Assembly (NCBI GenBank): GCA_965226785.1
Contig: CBDDEC010000003.1
Location: 124,001-188,000, forward strand
DNA length: 64,000 bases
DNA from: CBDDEC01 sp965226785
Lineage (GTDB): Bacteria > Chloroflexota > Dehalococcoidia > UBA2979
Reading direction: 5' to 3'
Both the position numbers and the translations under genes were made by a program. This document shows positions 18,514 through 26,921 of this stretch, one piece after another; the first letter of the stretch is position 1; each line of letters begins with the position of its first letter. The notes under the pieces are model-generated. The model had not been told where the DNA came from, did no database searches, and saw only the letters and a program-made list of their open reading frames with translations.

Positions 18514-18771
18514 ATGCGCCTCGGATCGTTCGCGCTCCTGACCTTCGGCGTCGCCGCCGGCTATGCCGCAGCGCGCCAGCTCCTGGCCGAGGACGGCATC
18601 CCAGAGCAGGTCCCACCCGAAGCACGAGCACGCCTCGAGGGGCATCGTGCGCGCCTGGTGCGCGCCCGTGCACGCGCCAAAGAGGCGCTCGCCGAGGCCC
18701 GAGTCGAGCGAGCAGCCGCCACCGAAGCGCTCATGCAGGAGTACCACCAGGTCACCGAGCGCGACGCCTGA
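18514..18771 (+). CDS. Small membrane-anchored coiled-coil protein
   Basis: 85 residues of unknown function. An N-terminal hydrophobic segment (FALLTFGVAAGYAAARQLL) is followed by a long charged helix rich in Ala, Arg and Glu (RARLEGHRARLVRARARAKE) that is likely coiled coil. This resembles YtxH-like small proteins in layout. It lies three bases after the preceding membrane protein, which suggests that they work together at the membrane. Confidence 0.6.
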   Translation: MRLGSFALLTFGVAAGYAAARQLLAEDGIPEQVPPEARARLEGHRARLVRARARAKEALAEARVERAAATEALMQEYHQVTERDA

Positions 18772-18847
18772 TCGCGGCCGCCTGCGGGCGTCCGCGGCAC
18801 CCTGGAACGTCTGTCTCACGACAATGCCCGGCGCTACACTGGCTCGC

Positions 18848-18935
18848 GGAGAGGTGGCCGAGTGGTTGAAGGCGCCTGTCTCGAAAACAGGTATGCAGCA
18901 ATGTATCGTGGGTTCGAATCCCACCCTCTCCGCCA
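18848..18935 (+). tRNA. tRNA-Ser (anticodon CGA)
   Basis: Acceptor stem GGAGAGG pairs with CCTCTCC, then G and an encoded CCA. The anticodon loop is CTCGAAA within the stem CCTGT/ACAGG, giving anticodon CGA. A long variable arm, as expected for class II tRNA-Ser, precedes the T-arm GGGTTCGAATCCC. Total 88 bases including CCA. Confidence 0.95.
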
Positions 18936-19053
18936 GGACCCCGGACCGCACGAGGACGCCGCGTAGGCCCCTCGGACGGCCCACAGCCAGCTCGCCCGGC
19001 ACGCGTCGGCGCCGCCGAGGATGAGCAACGCGCCTCGAGAGAGGCAGCCTCGC

Positions 19054-19143
19054 GGAGAGGTGCTGGAGTGGCTGATCAGGCTCGCCTGGAAAGCGGGTAA
19101 CGGGTAACCCCGTTCGTGGGTTCGAATCCCACCCTCTCCGCCA
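19054..19143 (+). tRNA. tRNA-Ser (anticodon GGA)
   Basis: It has the same acceptor stem and T-arm as the tRNA gene 118 bases upstream, with anticodon loop CTGGAAA (anticodon GGA) in the stem CTCGC/GCGGG. The long variable arm GTAACGGGTAACCCCGTTC supports class II Ser. CCA is encoded at 19141-19143. The shared arms suggest a duplicated pair. Confidence 0.95.
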
Positions 19144-19231
19144 TCTCACAGTCGCTACGTTATGGCTCTCACGCGAAGAACGCGCCGGCCCAGCGCGTCC
19201 TTGAGGTCACTCGTGTCGCGGGTCGTCGAGG

Positions 19232-20122
19232 CTAGCCGACGCGGTGAGCTTGCACGACGACGCGATCCTCGTAGCTGCGAGCCTCGGGGTTGAACTGCCC
19301 GCCGCAGGTGTAGAGCGTGATCATGTCCACGCCGTCGCCGGCGTTGGCGCTCCAGATTTCGCCCCAGTTCGTGTTCGTGCCCGCGCTCACCTGGATCTTG
19401 TTGACCACCTGGTAGCGCAGCGTTCGGCCCTCGTAGTCCACCTCGATCAGGTCACCGATCTGCGCGTCCGGCAGCCGCGAGAACACGGCCTGACCGTGGA
19501 ACCGCACGTCGGCGTAGCCCACGTAGGCCGAGTAGTCGACGTGCCCCGAGAAGATCGCGTTCTGCCCCCCGCCCGGCGTACCGCCAAGGCCGTCCCAGGC
19601 GCTGAGGTCGTAAAACGCGACCTCCGCCGGGCCGTTCGGGTTCGGCATCACCGCGGCGCCGTCGCCGACGCGCTTGGCTGACACCTGCGCCTCCACGCCG
19701 AAGCGCGGGATACGCAGCGTCGCGAAGGTGGCTGTCGAGGGGTATCCGAACGCCTCCACGAACACCGGGAGGCTGTTCACCTCCACGTTGACTGGCACCT
19801 CGGGCGTCGGCTCGGGCGTCTCGGTCGGTTCGGGGGTCGCGGTCTCCGTTGGCGTCGCGGTGGGGGTCGGGGTCGCGGTCGGTGTCGAAGTCGCGCGCGG
19901 CGTGGGCGTCGGTGTGGTCGTGCGCACGATGGCCGCACCGTCGTCGTCGGAGCCGCCACCGCCGCAGGCCGCCGCCAGCAGCGCGACGGCGGCCAGCGCC
20001 ACCAGCACCCAGCCGAGCCTCCGAGGGCTGCTCACCGCCGAGGTCGATCGCTGTGGCGTCGTTCGCTCCGAGGAGGGTCTCGTGGCGCTCGCCTCGTGCG
20101 TGCGCCTCATGCCGCGATCCAT
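19232..20122 (-). CDS. Lipoprotein-anchored sortase (class E/F-like)
   Basis: A 296-residue transpeptidase. A lipoprotein signal ends at Cys53 (LLAAAC), followed by a Thr-Pro-rich spacer (about 68-110) that would hold the enzyme away from the membrane. The sortase barrel then shows the catalytic triad: His194 in SGHVDY, Cys273 in TLYTCGG and Arg287 in YEDRVVV. Sortases cut a sorting motif in secreted proteins and join them to the cell surface. Anchoring by a lipid instead of a transmembrane helix is unusual for sortases. Its likely substrates are the two proteins encoded next on the same strand, which share a C-terminal tail. Confidence 0.85.
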   Translation of the reverse strand: MDRGMRRTHEASATRPSSERTTPQRSTSAVSSPRRLGWVLVALAAVALLAAACGGGGSDDDGAAIVRTTTPTPTPRATSTPTATPTPTATPTETATPEPTETPEPTPEVPVNVEVNSLPVFVEAFGYPSTATFATLRIPRFGVEAQVSAKRVGDGAAVMPNPNGPAEVAFYDLSAWDGLGGTPGGGQNAIFSGHVDYSAYVGYADVRFHGQAVFSRLPDAQIGDLIEVDYEGRTLRYQVVNKIQVSAGTNTNWGEIWSANAGDGVDMITLYTCGGQFNPEARSYEDRVVVQAHRVG

Positions 20123-20277
20123 GGCCGCTCCATCGTCTACCCGCCCGGTCCCGCCGGCCGTCCGGCGCCCCGCGACGGGGGTTCCACCTTATCGTTTCGG
20201 CGCGCTACAGCAACGTACGCCAGCCCACGCTGAGCGGCCGTCGCCGCGCGCCGCTAGAGGTGAGACGACAGAAGAAA

Positions 20278-20314
20278 GCGGCCGGTTCCCACCGCGAGGA
20301 TGGAAACCGGCCGC
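20278..20314 (-). terminator. Rho-independent terminator after the surface protein gene
   Basis: A hairpin with 10-bp outer stem GCGGCCGGTT/AACCGGCCGC is followed on the minus strand by TTTCTTCT. It sits 43 bases after the stop of the gene ending at 20357. Confidence 0.75.
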
Positions 20315-20356
20315 CTGGACCCGCGTAGGCGGGCGTGCGCTTTGTGGCGCTCGTCT

Positions 20357-20848
20357 CTAGCGCGAGCGCGTGGCCACACGCGACCCGACGAGGGTCAGAC
20401 CAGCCAGCGCCATGAGCGCGAGCCAGAGACCAGCCGAGGTCGTGCTACCGGCTACCGCGAACCCACCGTTGCCGGTGTCCGCAGCGCCCGGAGCGTCAGC
20501 GCCGCCGCCAGAGGCCGCGCCGGCCGTCAGCGAAATGCCGAGGTCAGCGTCGTACCCGGACGTGGCCGGAGAGCCACCCTCGGTCCACGTCGCGGTCTCC
20601 GTGACCGCAACGCCATCGAGGTAGAAGTTGATGGTGTCGCCGTCAACCGGCGCACAGGCGGCCGACGAATCGATCGGCAACAGCCAGTTGCCGCCCGCGT
20701 CGACCGTGGCGTCGCCACAGGTCACACCACCCATGCGGGCTGTCACGGTCGAACCCGAATCCTGCCCAATGCCATAAGCCGTCAACGGACCCTGCGCGTG
20801 GGCGGAGCCCAGCGTGGCTGCGAACAGCCCCACCGTGACCGCCATCAC
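20357..20848 (-). CDS. Secreted surface protein with C-terminal sorting tail, copy A
   Basis: 163 residues. The N-terminus is hydrophobic and ends AHAQGPLTAYGIG, a probable signal-peptide cleavage site. The mature domain is a small beta-rich module with two cysteine-containing segments (GGVTCGDATVDAGG and SSAACAPVDGD). The C-terminus reads APGAADTGNGG, a hydrophobic helix (AGLWLALMALAGLTLVG) and then a basic end VATRSR. That is the layout of a sortase substrate. The GTG/ATG start gives no basic n-region: the frame runs on upstream as FVHKLIGLGAV to a TAG without a standard start codon, although GAGGAG sits at the right place. A start-site mutation or sequence error is possible. Confidence 0.75.
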   Translation of the reverse strand: MMAVTVGLFAATLGSAHAQGPLTAYGIGQDSGSTVTARMGGVTCGDATVDAGGNWLLPIDSSAACAPVDGDTINFYLDGVAVTETATWTEGGSPATSGYDADLGISLTAGAASGGGADAPGAADTGNGGFAVAGSTTSAGLWLALMALAGLTLVGSRVATRSR

Positions 20849-20907
20849 AGCGCCCAGACCGATCAGCTTGTGAACGAAGCTCCTCTAGAACCCCTCTCGA
20901 ATTCGCC

Positions 20908-20923
20908 GGGGGGGGGGGGGGGG
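20908..20923. repeat. Homopolymer run of 16 G (16 C on the minus strand)
   Basis: This pure run lies about 60 bases upstream of the copy A surface gene, on the side from which that gene is transcribed. Such runs change length by slippage and can tune promoter spacing in phase-variable surface genes. They are also common sites of assembly error. Confidence 0.85.
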
Positions 20924-21088
20924 TAATTCCCAGCTCACCGGAGCTGTCCGCACCGTGCCTGCCAGCGGGATCGGGCCGGACTCGAGCGTGGTGGCAGATC
21001 TTGATTGAGTCGCCTCTGATGATCCAGCTCCAAGGCGCACCGCCGGCACGGCAGCGGAACGGGGAAACGCACAACAGCGCACAAGAGA

Positions 21089-21122
21089 AGCGGCCGGCTC
21101 CCCGTCAGGGGAACCGGCCGCT
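21089..21122 (-). terminator. Rho-independent terminator after surface protein copy B
   Basis: A long hairpin with the minus-strand stem AGCGGCCGG … CCGGCCGCT and inner TCCCC/GGGGA pairs is followed by TCTCTTGTG. It resembles the terminator after copy A, so gene and terminator look duplicated together. Confidence 0.75.
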
Positions 21123-21207
21123 GTTGGTCGTTAGACCGGTGTCGAGGCGCTCAGCAGAGCTGTGTCACCTCGACGGTCCGCCCCGTAGACCTGACCGCAG
21201 TCAGGAT

Positions 21208-21732
21208 CTACCGAGAGCGGGTGGCGACGCGAGCGCCGGCGACCATGGTCGCAGCGAACACGCCAAGCAGCAGCACGAGCACGGGGCTCGTTGCGCCCTG
21301 GGTCGTCGCGATGCCGGCGTTACCGGTATCGGACGGGCCAGGAGCGTCGCCGCCGCCACTGGACGAACCGATCGTCAGCGAGATGCCGACGTCTGGGTCA
21401 TAACCAGAGGTTGCGGGCGTCCCACCAGGCGTCCACGTAGCGGTCTCCTCAGCGGAGTCGCCATTGTGACTGAAGCTGATGGTGTCACCCTCGGACGGGC
21501 TGCACGCCGCGGACGAATCAATCGCGAGAATCCATTCGCCGTCTGCGTTTACCGTCGTGCTGGCACAGGCGACACCACCGATCGACGCCTCAATGACGTC
21601 GCCATCGTGGTGCCCGATGCCGTATGCCGTGAAGGGGCCCTGGGCGCTCACCGCCGAGACGCTGGCGACCAAAAGCCCCAGCGTGATGGCGAGTACGGCT
21701 CCCAGGCCGCCTACCTTCCGCATGATTGACAT
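21208..21732 (-). CDS. Secreted surface protein with C-terminal sorting tail, copy B
   Basis: 174 residues, clearly paralogous to the protein encoded downstream at 20357-20848. The signal peptide starts MSIMRKVGGLGAV and ends SAQGPFTAYGIG. The mature module repeats the GGVAC … SSAACSPSEGD … ATWTPGGTPATSGYD pattern. The tail reads GPSDTGNAG, then a hydrophobic helix (SPVLVLLLGVFAATMV) and the basic end VATRSR, identical in its last six residues to copy A. GAGGGAG lies upstream of the ATG. The shared DTGN-x-G element before the helix is the candidate recognition site for the neighbouring sortase. Confidence 0.8.
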   Translation of the reverse strand: MSIMRKVGGLGAVLAITLGLLVASVSAVSAQGPFTAYGIGHHDGDVIEASIGGVACASTTVNADGEWILAIDSSAACSPSEGDTISFSHNGDSAEETATWTPGGTPATSGYDPDVGISLTIGSSSGGGDAPGPSDTGNAGIATTQGATSPVLVLLLGVFAATMVAGARVATRSR

Positions 21733-22229
21733 TCAGAACTCCCTCATGTCACCCGCCGGGGCGTCCCGGCCGCCGAAGCGGCCGAAACACCCAGCGAGTT
21801 GCGAGTCAATTACGGCGCAACCGCACGAGTGGCCAGGATGGTGCCCGCAGGGACACCAGCCGCGAACGCTGCACTGAAGTCAGCATTCACGAAGGCCAGG
21901 GTCGTAACGATCGCCGTGACAGTCGAACCGCCGCCCAGCGTCGCGGTAGCCGAAGTGGCACCCGAAGCTGAGAGCGCGGTCAACAGACCGGCAACCGTGC
22001 CACCGCTGAAGACCGTGAAGGTCTGACCAGCAGCAGCCAACGGCGGCGCGAATGTGCCACCAGCGTCACCGGTCACGATGACCGTGTGAGTGCCAATCAC
22101 CGTGCCCGCGAGGTTGGTGACACGAACGAGAACGCTGTTCCCGCTCTGGTCCTCAACGACAACGTTCACCGTGATCACACCAGCGCCAACGATGGCACTG
22201 AACCGCCCCGGGTTTAGTGGAGACTCGGT

Positions 22230-23120
22230 TCATTGAGTCCCGGCACCTGCCGAGACCAGCTCACGTTCCTGGTTGCGCTCGTACTCGGCGGGTGGCAGGT
22301 AGTCGAGCGCACTATGCAACCGCCGATGGTTATACCAGTCCACCCACTCCAGCGTCGCCAGCTCGAGGTCGTCGAGTCCGCGCCACGGTCCCCGGCGGTG
22401 CACCAACTCCGCCTTGTAGAGCCCGATCACCGACTCCGCCAGCGCGTTGTCATAGGAGTCACCACGACTCCCGACCGAGGTCACGGCCCCGGCCTCGGCG
22501 AGCCGCTCGGTGTAGCGGATCGAGAGGTACTGCACCCCACGATCGCTATGATGAATCAGCCCGTCGAAGGGTCCGTTCCGCGCCCATAGCGCCTGCTCAA
22601 GGGCATCGAGCGCGAGTTCGGTCCGCAGTGAGCGCGATGCCTGCCAGCCGACGACCGAGCGCGAGTAGACGTCGATGACGAAGGCGACGTAGACGAAGCC
22701 CGACCAGCTGGGCACGTAGGTGAGGTCGGCTACCCAGAGCCGGTTGGGGGCTGGTGCGTGGAAGTCCCGCTCCACGAGGTCCGCCGGTCTGGGCGCGCTC
22801 TCGTCCGCCACGGTCGTCCGTTTGACCTTCCCACGTACCACCCCAGAGAGACTCAGCTCCCGCATCAGCCGCTCCACGGTGCAGCGCGCGACGGGGATGC
22901 CCTCGCGGTGCAGCTGGCGCCAGAGCTTGCGCGCACCGTAGACCCCGAACTGTTCGGCGTGGACGTGCTGCAGCTTCACCTTCAACGCCTCGTCACGCAC
23001 CCGCCGCGCCGAGAGCGGTCGGCTCCGGGCGGCGTAGTAGCTGGACGGGGCGACCTGCAGTTCCCGGCAGATCGGCTCGACCCCGAAGCGTTCGCGGTGG
23101 GTCTCGATGAAGCGAGTCAT
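22230..23120 (-). CDS. IS3-family transposase OrfB (DDE integrase domain)
   Basis: 296 residues. An N-terminal HTH_21-like segment (GVYGARKLWRQLHREG) precedes the rve integrase core, with the DDE residues in VADLTYVPS, HHSDRGVQY and NALAESVIGLYK. The end WYNHRRLHSALDYLPPAEYE is typical. It catalyses copy-out/paste-in transposition. Its ATG overlaps the OrfA stop as AAATGA, in the -1 frame, so a fused OrfAB could arise by frameshifting or OrfB by translational coupling. I see no canonical A6G slippery run. Confidence 0.95.
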   Translation of the reverse strand: MTRFIETHRERFGVEPICRELQVAPSSYYAARSRPLSARRVRDEALKVKLQHVHAEQFGVYGARKLWRQLHREGIPVARCTVERLMRELSLSGVVRGKVKRTTVADESAPRPADLVERDFHAPAPNRLWVADLTYVPSWSGFVYVAFVIDVYSRSVVGWQASRSLRTELALDALEQALWARNGPFDGLIHHSDRGVQYLSIRYTERLAEAGAVTSVGSRGDSYDNALAESVIGLYKAELVHRRGPWRGLDDLELATLEWVDWYNHRRLHSALDYLPPAEYERNQERELVSAGAGTQ

Positions 23121-23437
23121 TTCGGCAGTCGCGGGTCGAGCTCCCGCGCGAAAAAAGCCGAAGCGGCCTTGAGGATCTCGTTCGCCCGGCGCAGCTCACG
23201 GTTCTCGCGCTCGAGCTCCCGCAGCCGCGTCTGCTCCTCCGTCGTCTGCCCCGGCCGTGCGCCGCCGTCGACCTCAGCCCGTCGCACCCACTTCCGTAAC
23301 GTCTCCGGCGTCATCCCGAACTTCGAGGCGATCGAGCTGATCGTTGCCCACTGCGACGAGTGGTCCCGCTCGTGCTCGAACACCATCCGGACCGCCCGCT
23401 CGCGGATCTCCGCTGGGTATCTGCCTGGTCGTGTCAT
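23117..23437 (-). CDS. IS3-family transposase OrfA (helix-turn-helix and leucine zipper)
   Basis: 106 residues. An HTH_Tnp_1 domain (EIRERAVRMVFEHERD … IASKFGMTPETLRKWVRRAE) is followed by a leucine-zipper-like coiled coil (RLRELERENRELRRANEILK). It binds the element ends and usually multimerises with OrfB. It overlaps the OrfB start by four bases. Confidence 0.95.
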   Translation of the reverse strand: MTRPGRYPAEIRERAVRMVFEHERDHSSQWATISSIASKFGMTPETLRKWVRRAEVDGGARPGQTTEEQTRLRELERENRELRRANEILKAASAFFARELDPRLPK

Positions 23438-24837
23438 CGCTCCATCCTCTCAAGGACTGGAGCCTCCAACATTCCCGGGGCGGTTCAGCACCGACCGGCA
23501 GAGCAACGATGCCTGCACCTGTCACACCGATACCGAGACCGGCGCCAGCGAGGCAATCCACTCCGCCAGCGGTCGTGCAGTGGAAGGCCACTGCCACGGT
23601 GCCGAGGTTCGGGATCGTACCCGTAGGCGTCTGCGACACGAAGGCGATCGCAGCGATCGGGCCCACCAGCTCGATGTCTACCGCGTCGGTTGTGGCGAAG
23701 GCAGCCGGACCAGGCAGCGAGGCCTGAAGCGTCTGGAAGCCCTCAGGAGTAGCAGTCGCGCCGCTCTCGGTTACACCGATCGCACACGTGCCTGCGCCAG
23801 CTCCCGGCCCACCCGACACACAGAATGTCGTGGCAAGCACCAACGGCGAAACCGTCACGGCCGGATCGACGCGCAGTCGCGGCGATACGAACGGAACAGG
23901 GATGCCGTTGGCATCAGTCACCGACAGCGTGACCGAGGTCGCGCCTCCGGCATTGCTGATCCGCGTCAGCGAAAGAGCCGTCACCGCTACCGTCACGTCC
24001 GCCGGGATGTCGTAGAACGACACAGTCTGTGTGTTCACGAATCCCAACGCCGGGACGCTGATGGTCACGACGGCAACGCCGTAGACCGAGTCAGGGTGCA
24101 GTTCCAGGGTGGAAGCTGCAGCGATGGACGCGTAGGAACACGTGGCGTCCGAACCAGGAGTGGGTACTCCAGGAAGCGAGAGGTCACATAGCGCGGTTAC
24201 GCCGGCGCCATCCGATGCGAAGTCACCGATCGACGACGATGCGAAGACGGTGATCCCCGGAATGAAGGTGCCGCCGGAGTCGGTCACAGAAACCGTAATC
24301 AGCGCTGGAGCGCCGCCCACGAGTCCTGAGATCAGATTCGGAAGCGCAGTCGTGACAACAACGCCCGAAGCAGGAAGAACCTGCGTGTAGGCGAGGCTGA
24401 GGATTCCGGCGTCGTTTACCTCGGGAGGCCCAAGGATTCCGTCGACACCGTCAACCAGCCGGATGTTCACGACAACTGCGCCGAGTCCGCCGGTCCCCGT
24501 CACGCCGATCGCGATGGTGGTGGCCGCACCGCTGGTGTCACAGCCAGTGCCAGGCGTGTCGATACAGACGAGCGCCTGACCACCACCGGAGGCGAACTGA
24601 GCCGTCCCGGCCGAGGCCGGGTCGATCGTCGCAATGATGAAGCTGGTGCCCGCAACAATATTCGCGTCGAATATGGTGATCGTCTGCGTGCCGTTCGCGG
24701 CGATCGTAAGAGGCGCGGACAGCGTTACGGTCGAACCGACAGCTTGTGCGTCCTCAGCAGGCGAGGCCACAAGAAGTGCCATCGCCACCGCGAGACTGGC
24801 GAGCAGGACCGCCCCATATCCAAGTCAATTTAGTTAC

Positions 24838-25357
24838 CAAAACATAGTCTCCAAGACTAAGTACTCATTCTTGCTTCGCTCCCTGAGCGAATCGTGTTCG
24901 TTCCCCCTGCTGTCGTTGCCTCCCCTTGGTCTGGGAGTCGCGATTTGAGTTCGAGGCTGATGTCGCCGCTCGAGCGGGACGCCACCAACATCGCCTTCCT
25001 CGAAATCGCTCCCCAGTTGGCTCAGGTTCCCTCCATCCGAGGGCGCTCAGCCGCACGCAGGCGCGCCAGACCGCGGTCCCGGACACTAGACAGAACGTGA
25101 AAGATTTGCGCGAGTTAACGAGAAACAACCATAAAGAGAGATATTTACAGAGTTTCTTGAGACCGCCTGTTCGAGCCTATCCCCGCCTGAGGCCTTCAGA
25201 AAAGCCACTCTACCGGCCTCATAGACGGGCATGAGCCGCCCGCTCACACCCTCGAGGGGTGCACAGCGGCAAGCGAATATACACGCAGAAACACGCAGAA
25301 TCAGGCGGTACGGGACGAGATTGAGACTTAGAGAGCTTTCGCAAGACCTCGACGGCG
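24838..25357. other. Intergenic, relatively AT-rich stretch without a recognised gene
   Basis: About 520 bases between the Ig-like gene start and a small gene pair, with lower GC than the surroundings, especially at 25095-25165. No frame in it gives a family-like product. It presumably holds the minus-strand promoter of the Ig-like gene at its left end. Short direct repeats (ACACGCAG twice near 25279-25298) are visible. I cannot assign a role. Confidence 0.5.
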
Positions 25358-25690
25358 CTAGTTGGCGCCTCCGGAGATGGCAACCGGGTCAACCTCGATC
25401 AGCATCCGTGCGAGGGCGAACTCCCCCTCGTCGAAGCTGGCGATGACTTGCTCGCGGTAGGACGCCTGCTCCGCCTCCCAGGCCGAGCGGTCGTAGCCGT
25501 CGCGCCCGATCTGGGCGTACGTCGCCAGCGCGGCGTCGAGGTTGGTCCAGGCCTCGGTCAGTTCGGTGAGCCACTCCTCGGCGGTCGAATCGGCCGGGGT
25601 CGCGAGGCCATCAGCGCGGGCGATCAGGGCCTGCACCCGCAGGCGGTAGCCGTCGTAGTGCTCCGGCAGGTCGGGGCAGACGGCCGCCAT
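25358..25690 (-). CDS. Small protein of unknown function
   Basis: 110 residues, predicted all-helical and soluble, with ALIARADGLATPADSTAEEW and EAWTNLDAALATYAQIGRDG segments. No family is recognised. Its ATG follows the stop of the upstream small gene by only three bases, so the two are one transcriptional unit. The helical, acidic character fits an extracytoplasmic or peripheral partner of the membrane-anchored neighbour. Confidence 0.6.
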   Translation of the reverse strand: MAAVCPDLPEHYDGYRLRVQALIARADGLATPADSTAEEWLTELTEAWTNLDAALATYAQIGRDGYDRSAWEAEQASYREQVIASFDEGEFALARMLIEVDPVAISGGAN

Positions 25691-25693
25691 GAT

Positions 25694-25975
25694 CTATACG
25701 TCCGGGAAGCAATCGACGCCGGTGGCCAGGTCCTGGACGATATCGGGGGATGTCGTGCGCCAGTCAGTGAGCAGATCACGCCCGCTCTCCGTCCAGAAGG
25801 CGGTGATCTCGGGCACGGGCTCACGCGGCGAGGGCTCGTCGTCAAAGAGACCGCTTGAGAGCTGCCAGATGGCGATCGCGCTGATCGCGATCACGGCTAC
25901 GGAGAGCGGAACCTGCCACGAGCGGCCTCGATTGCCGCCGGAGCTTCGCCGGGTGCGAGTGCGACGCTGCGACAA
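25694..25975 (-). CDS. Small single-span membrane protein
   Basis: 93 residues. A very basic N-terminus (SQRRTRTRRSSGG) leads into one transmembrane helix (VPLSVAVIAISAIAIWQL), so the C-terminal half should face outward. That half is acidic and contains WTESGRDLLTDW and a single Cys near the end. No family is recognised. It lies directly upstream of the 110-residue gene and is divergent from the sigma factor operon. Confidence 0.6.
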   Translation of the reverse strand: MSQRRTRTRRSSGGNRGRSWQVPLSVAVIAISAIAIWQLSSGLFDDEPSPREPVPEITAFWTESGRDLLTDWRTTSPDIVQDLATGVDCFPDV

Positions 25976-26219
25976 GGACCCATCCTCTGCGTGACTGAGA
26001 GCCTGACTGTGAGCCCGACTGGGAGACGGTCACCGGGGAGCAACATCGATGCTACCCAGCGAGGGACGCTAGGGACAACGGGGCCGGGGCACTCCGGTTG
26101 CCGCGGGATGTGGCCGGAGCGTTAACCGATGGGTCCGTGCCGCGTTGATACAGGTGAGAGGTGGGAACCTTGGCGTTCGTATCGGCGAACCCTCGGGCAA
26201 CCGCTCCGGCATCGGAGCG

Positions 26220-26284
26220 CATAACGCGGTCAAACGCGAGCGCACCTATACTGAAGCGGCGGCCGAGAGGGAGACCCGCCGAAG
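26220..26284 (+). promoter_or_regulatory. Likely promoter and leader of the sigma factor operon
   Basis: A -10-like TATACT at 26247-26252 lies 33 bases before the start codon, with GTCAAA-like sequence upstream, and GAGGGAG at 26267-26273 is the ribosome binding site. The rest of the 25976-26284 gap shows no gene. A GGGAACC at 26162-26168 resembles an ECF -35 element, but I find no matching -10 at the usual spacing. Confidence 0.4.
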
Positions 26285-26887
26285 ATGGCCGACAACCCCG
26301 CAGCTCAATGGTCGGTCGAGGATGAACGAGCCTGCGTTGCGCAGGCCGTCGCCGGCGATGTCGAGGCCGTTGGACGCCTGTACGACGCGTATATCAAGCG
26401 CCTCTACGGGTTCTGCCTCGCCAAAGTAGGCAACGAGACCGATGCCGAAGACCTGGCGGAGGATGTCTTCGTCAAAGTCATCGGCGCGTTGGATGGCTTC
26501 GAGTGGAGGGACCTGGGCAGCCGCACCAATAATCCGTTTTCGGCGTGGGTCTTCCGCATTGCAAGGAACCACGTCACCTCGTTCTATCGCCGGTCGGCGA
26601 CCCGAGGTATCGAGACGGACGTGCCGGAGTCGATCCGTGACGAGTCGCGGAGCCCCTCCGAGCAGGTGGAAATCAAGCTGACAATCGAGGAGGTCTTCCT
26701 GGTCGTGGAGCAGCTGCCAGAGGCCCAGCGCGAAGTGATCCGGCTGCGGTTTGGCGCGGGGCTGAGTGTGAGGGAGACGGCTGAAGCGCTCGACAAGCGT
26801 GAGACCAACGTCAAGGTGCTACAGCACAAAGGCGTGAAGCGATTGAGAGAGCTGTTGTTCGCACAGGAAGTCGAGCAGCGGAGATGA
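26285..26887 (+). CDS. ECF-family RNA polymerase sigma factor
   Basis: 200 residues with the two-domain sigma-70 ECF layout. Region 2 (about 20-95) contains AVGRLYDAYIKRLYGFCL, the DAEDLAEDVFVKVI core-binding block and FSAWVFRIARNHVTSFYRR. Region 4 (about 130-190) contains VVEQLPEAQREVIRLRFGAGLSVRETAEAL and a recognition helix ETNVKVLQHKGVKRLRELL. ECF factors direct polymerase to stress or surface-function promoters. The gene is followed by a membrane protein with an anti-sigma-like layout, which probably holds it inactive. Confidence 0.92.
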   Translation: MADNPAAQWSVEDERACVAQAVAGDVEAVGRLYDAYIKRLYGFCLAKVGNETDAEDLAEDVFVKVIGALDGFEWRDLGSRTNNPFSAWVFRIARNHVTSFYRRSATRGIETDVPESIRDESRSPSEQVEIKLTIEEVFLVVEQLPEAQREVIRLRFGAGLSVRETAEALDKRETNVKVLQHKGVKRLRELLFAQEVEQRR

Positions 26888-26921
26888 GAAACAAGAACGT
26901 GACTGGCATGGCTGGGCGGGC

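Larger units (their letters stand above)
22199..23487 (-). mobile_element. IS3-family insertion sequence, 1289 bp, complete
   Basis: The ends are inverted repeats starting TGAACCGCCCCGGG on both sides (14 perfect bases; 23 of the first 28 match). A 4-bp direct duplication GCAC flanks the element at 22195-22198 and 23488-23491. It carries two overlapping frames for OrfA and OrfB, as is standard for IS3. Intact ends, open frames and perfect duplication point to a recent insertion. No second copy is present in this window. Confidence 0.95.
21810..24788 (-). pseudogene. Ig-like repetitive exported protein, interrupted by an IS element
   Basis: Two reading-frame pieces flank the insertion: 23488-24788 (N-terminal) and 21810-22194 (C-terminal). 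Removing the element plus one 4-bp duplicate rejoins them in frame (VALPVGA then IVGAGVITVNVV) as one 561-residue protein. It is rich in Val, Thr, Gly and Ala, with invasin/bacterial-Ig-like strands such as VTLSVTDANGIPVPF and ITVSVTDSGGTFIPGITVF. The N-terminus is a signal peptide (…AMALLVASPAEDAQA). The hydrophobic stretch extends upstream of the GTG at 24788 to an in-frame TGA, so the true start is unclear. Function is unknown; a surface adhesin or layer protein is plausible. Confidence 0.8.

Noticed and set aside
21767..21784. Hairpin CGGCCGC-CGAA-GCGGCCG after the Ig-like gene as a terminator
   Set aside because: The stem is good but no T run follows, so it is left out of the feature list.
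26162..26180. GGGAACC as an ECF-type -35 element autoregulating the sigma gene
   Set aside because: No matching -10 element at the normal 16-17 base spacing was found.
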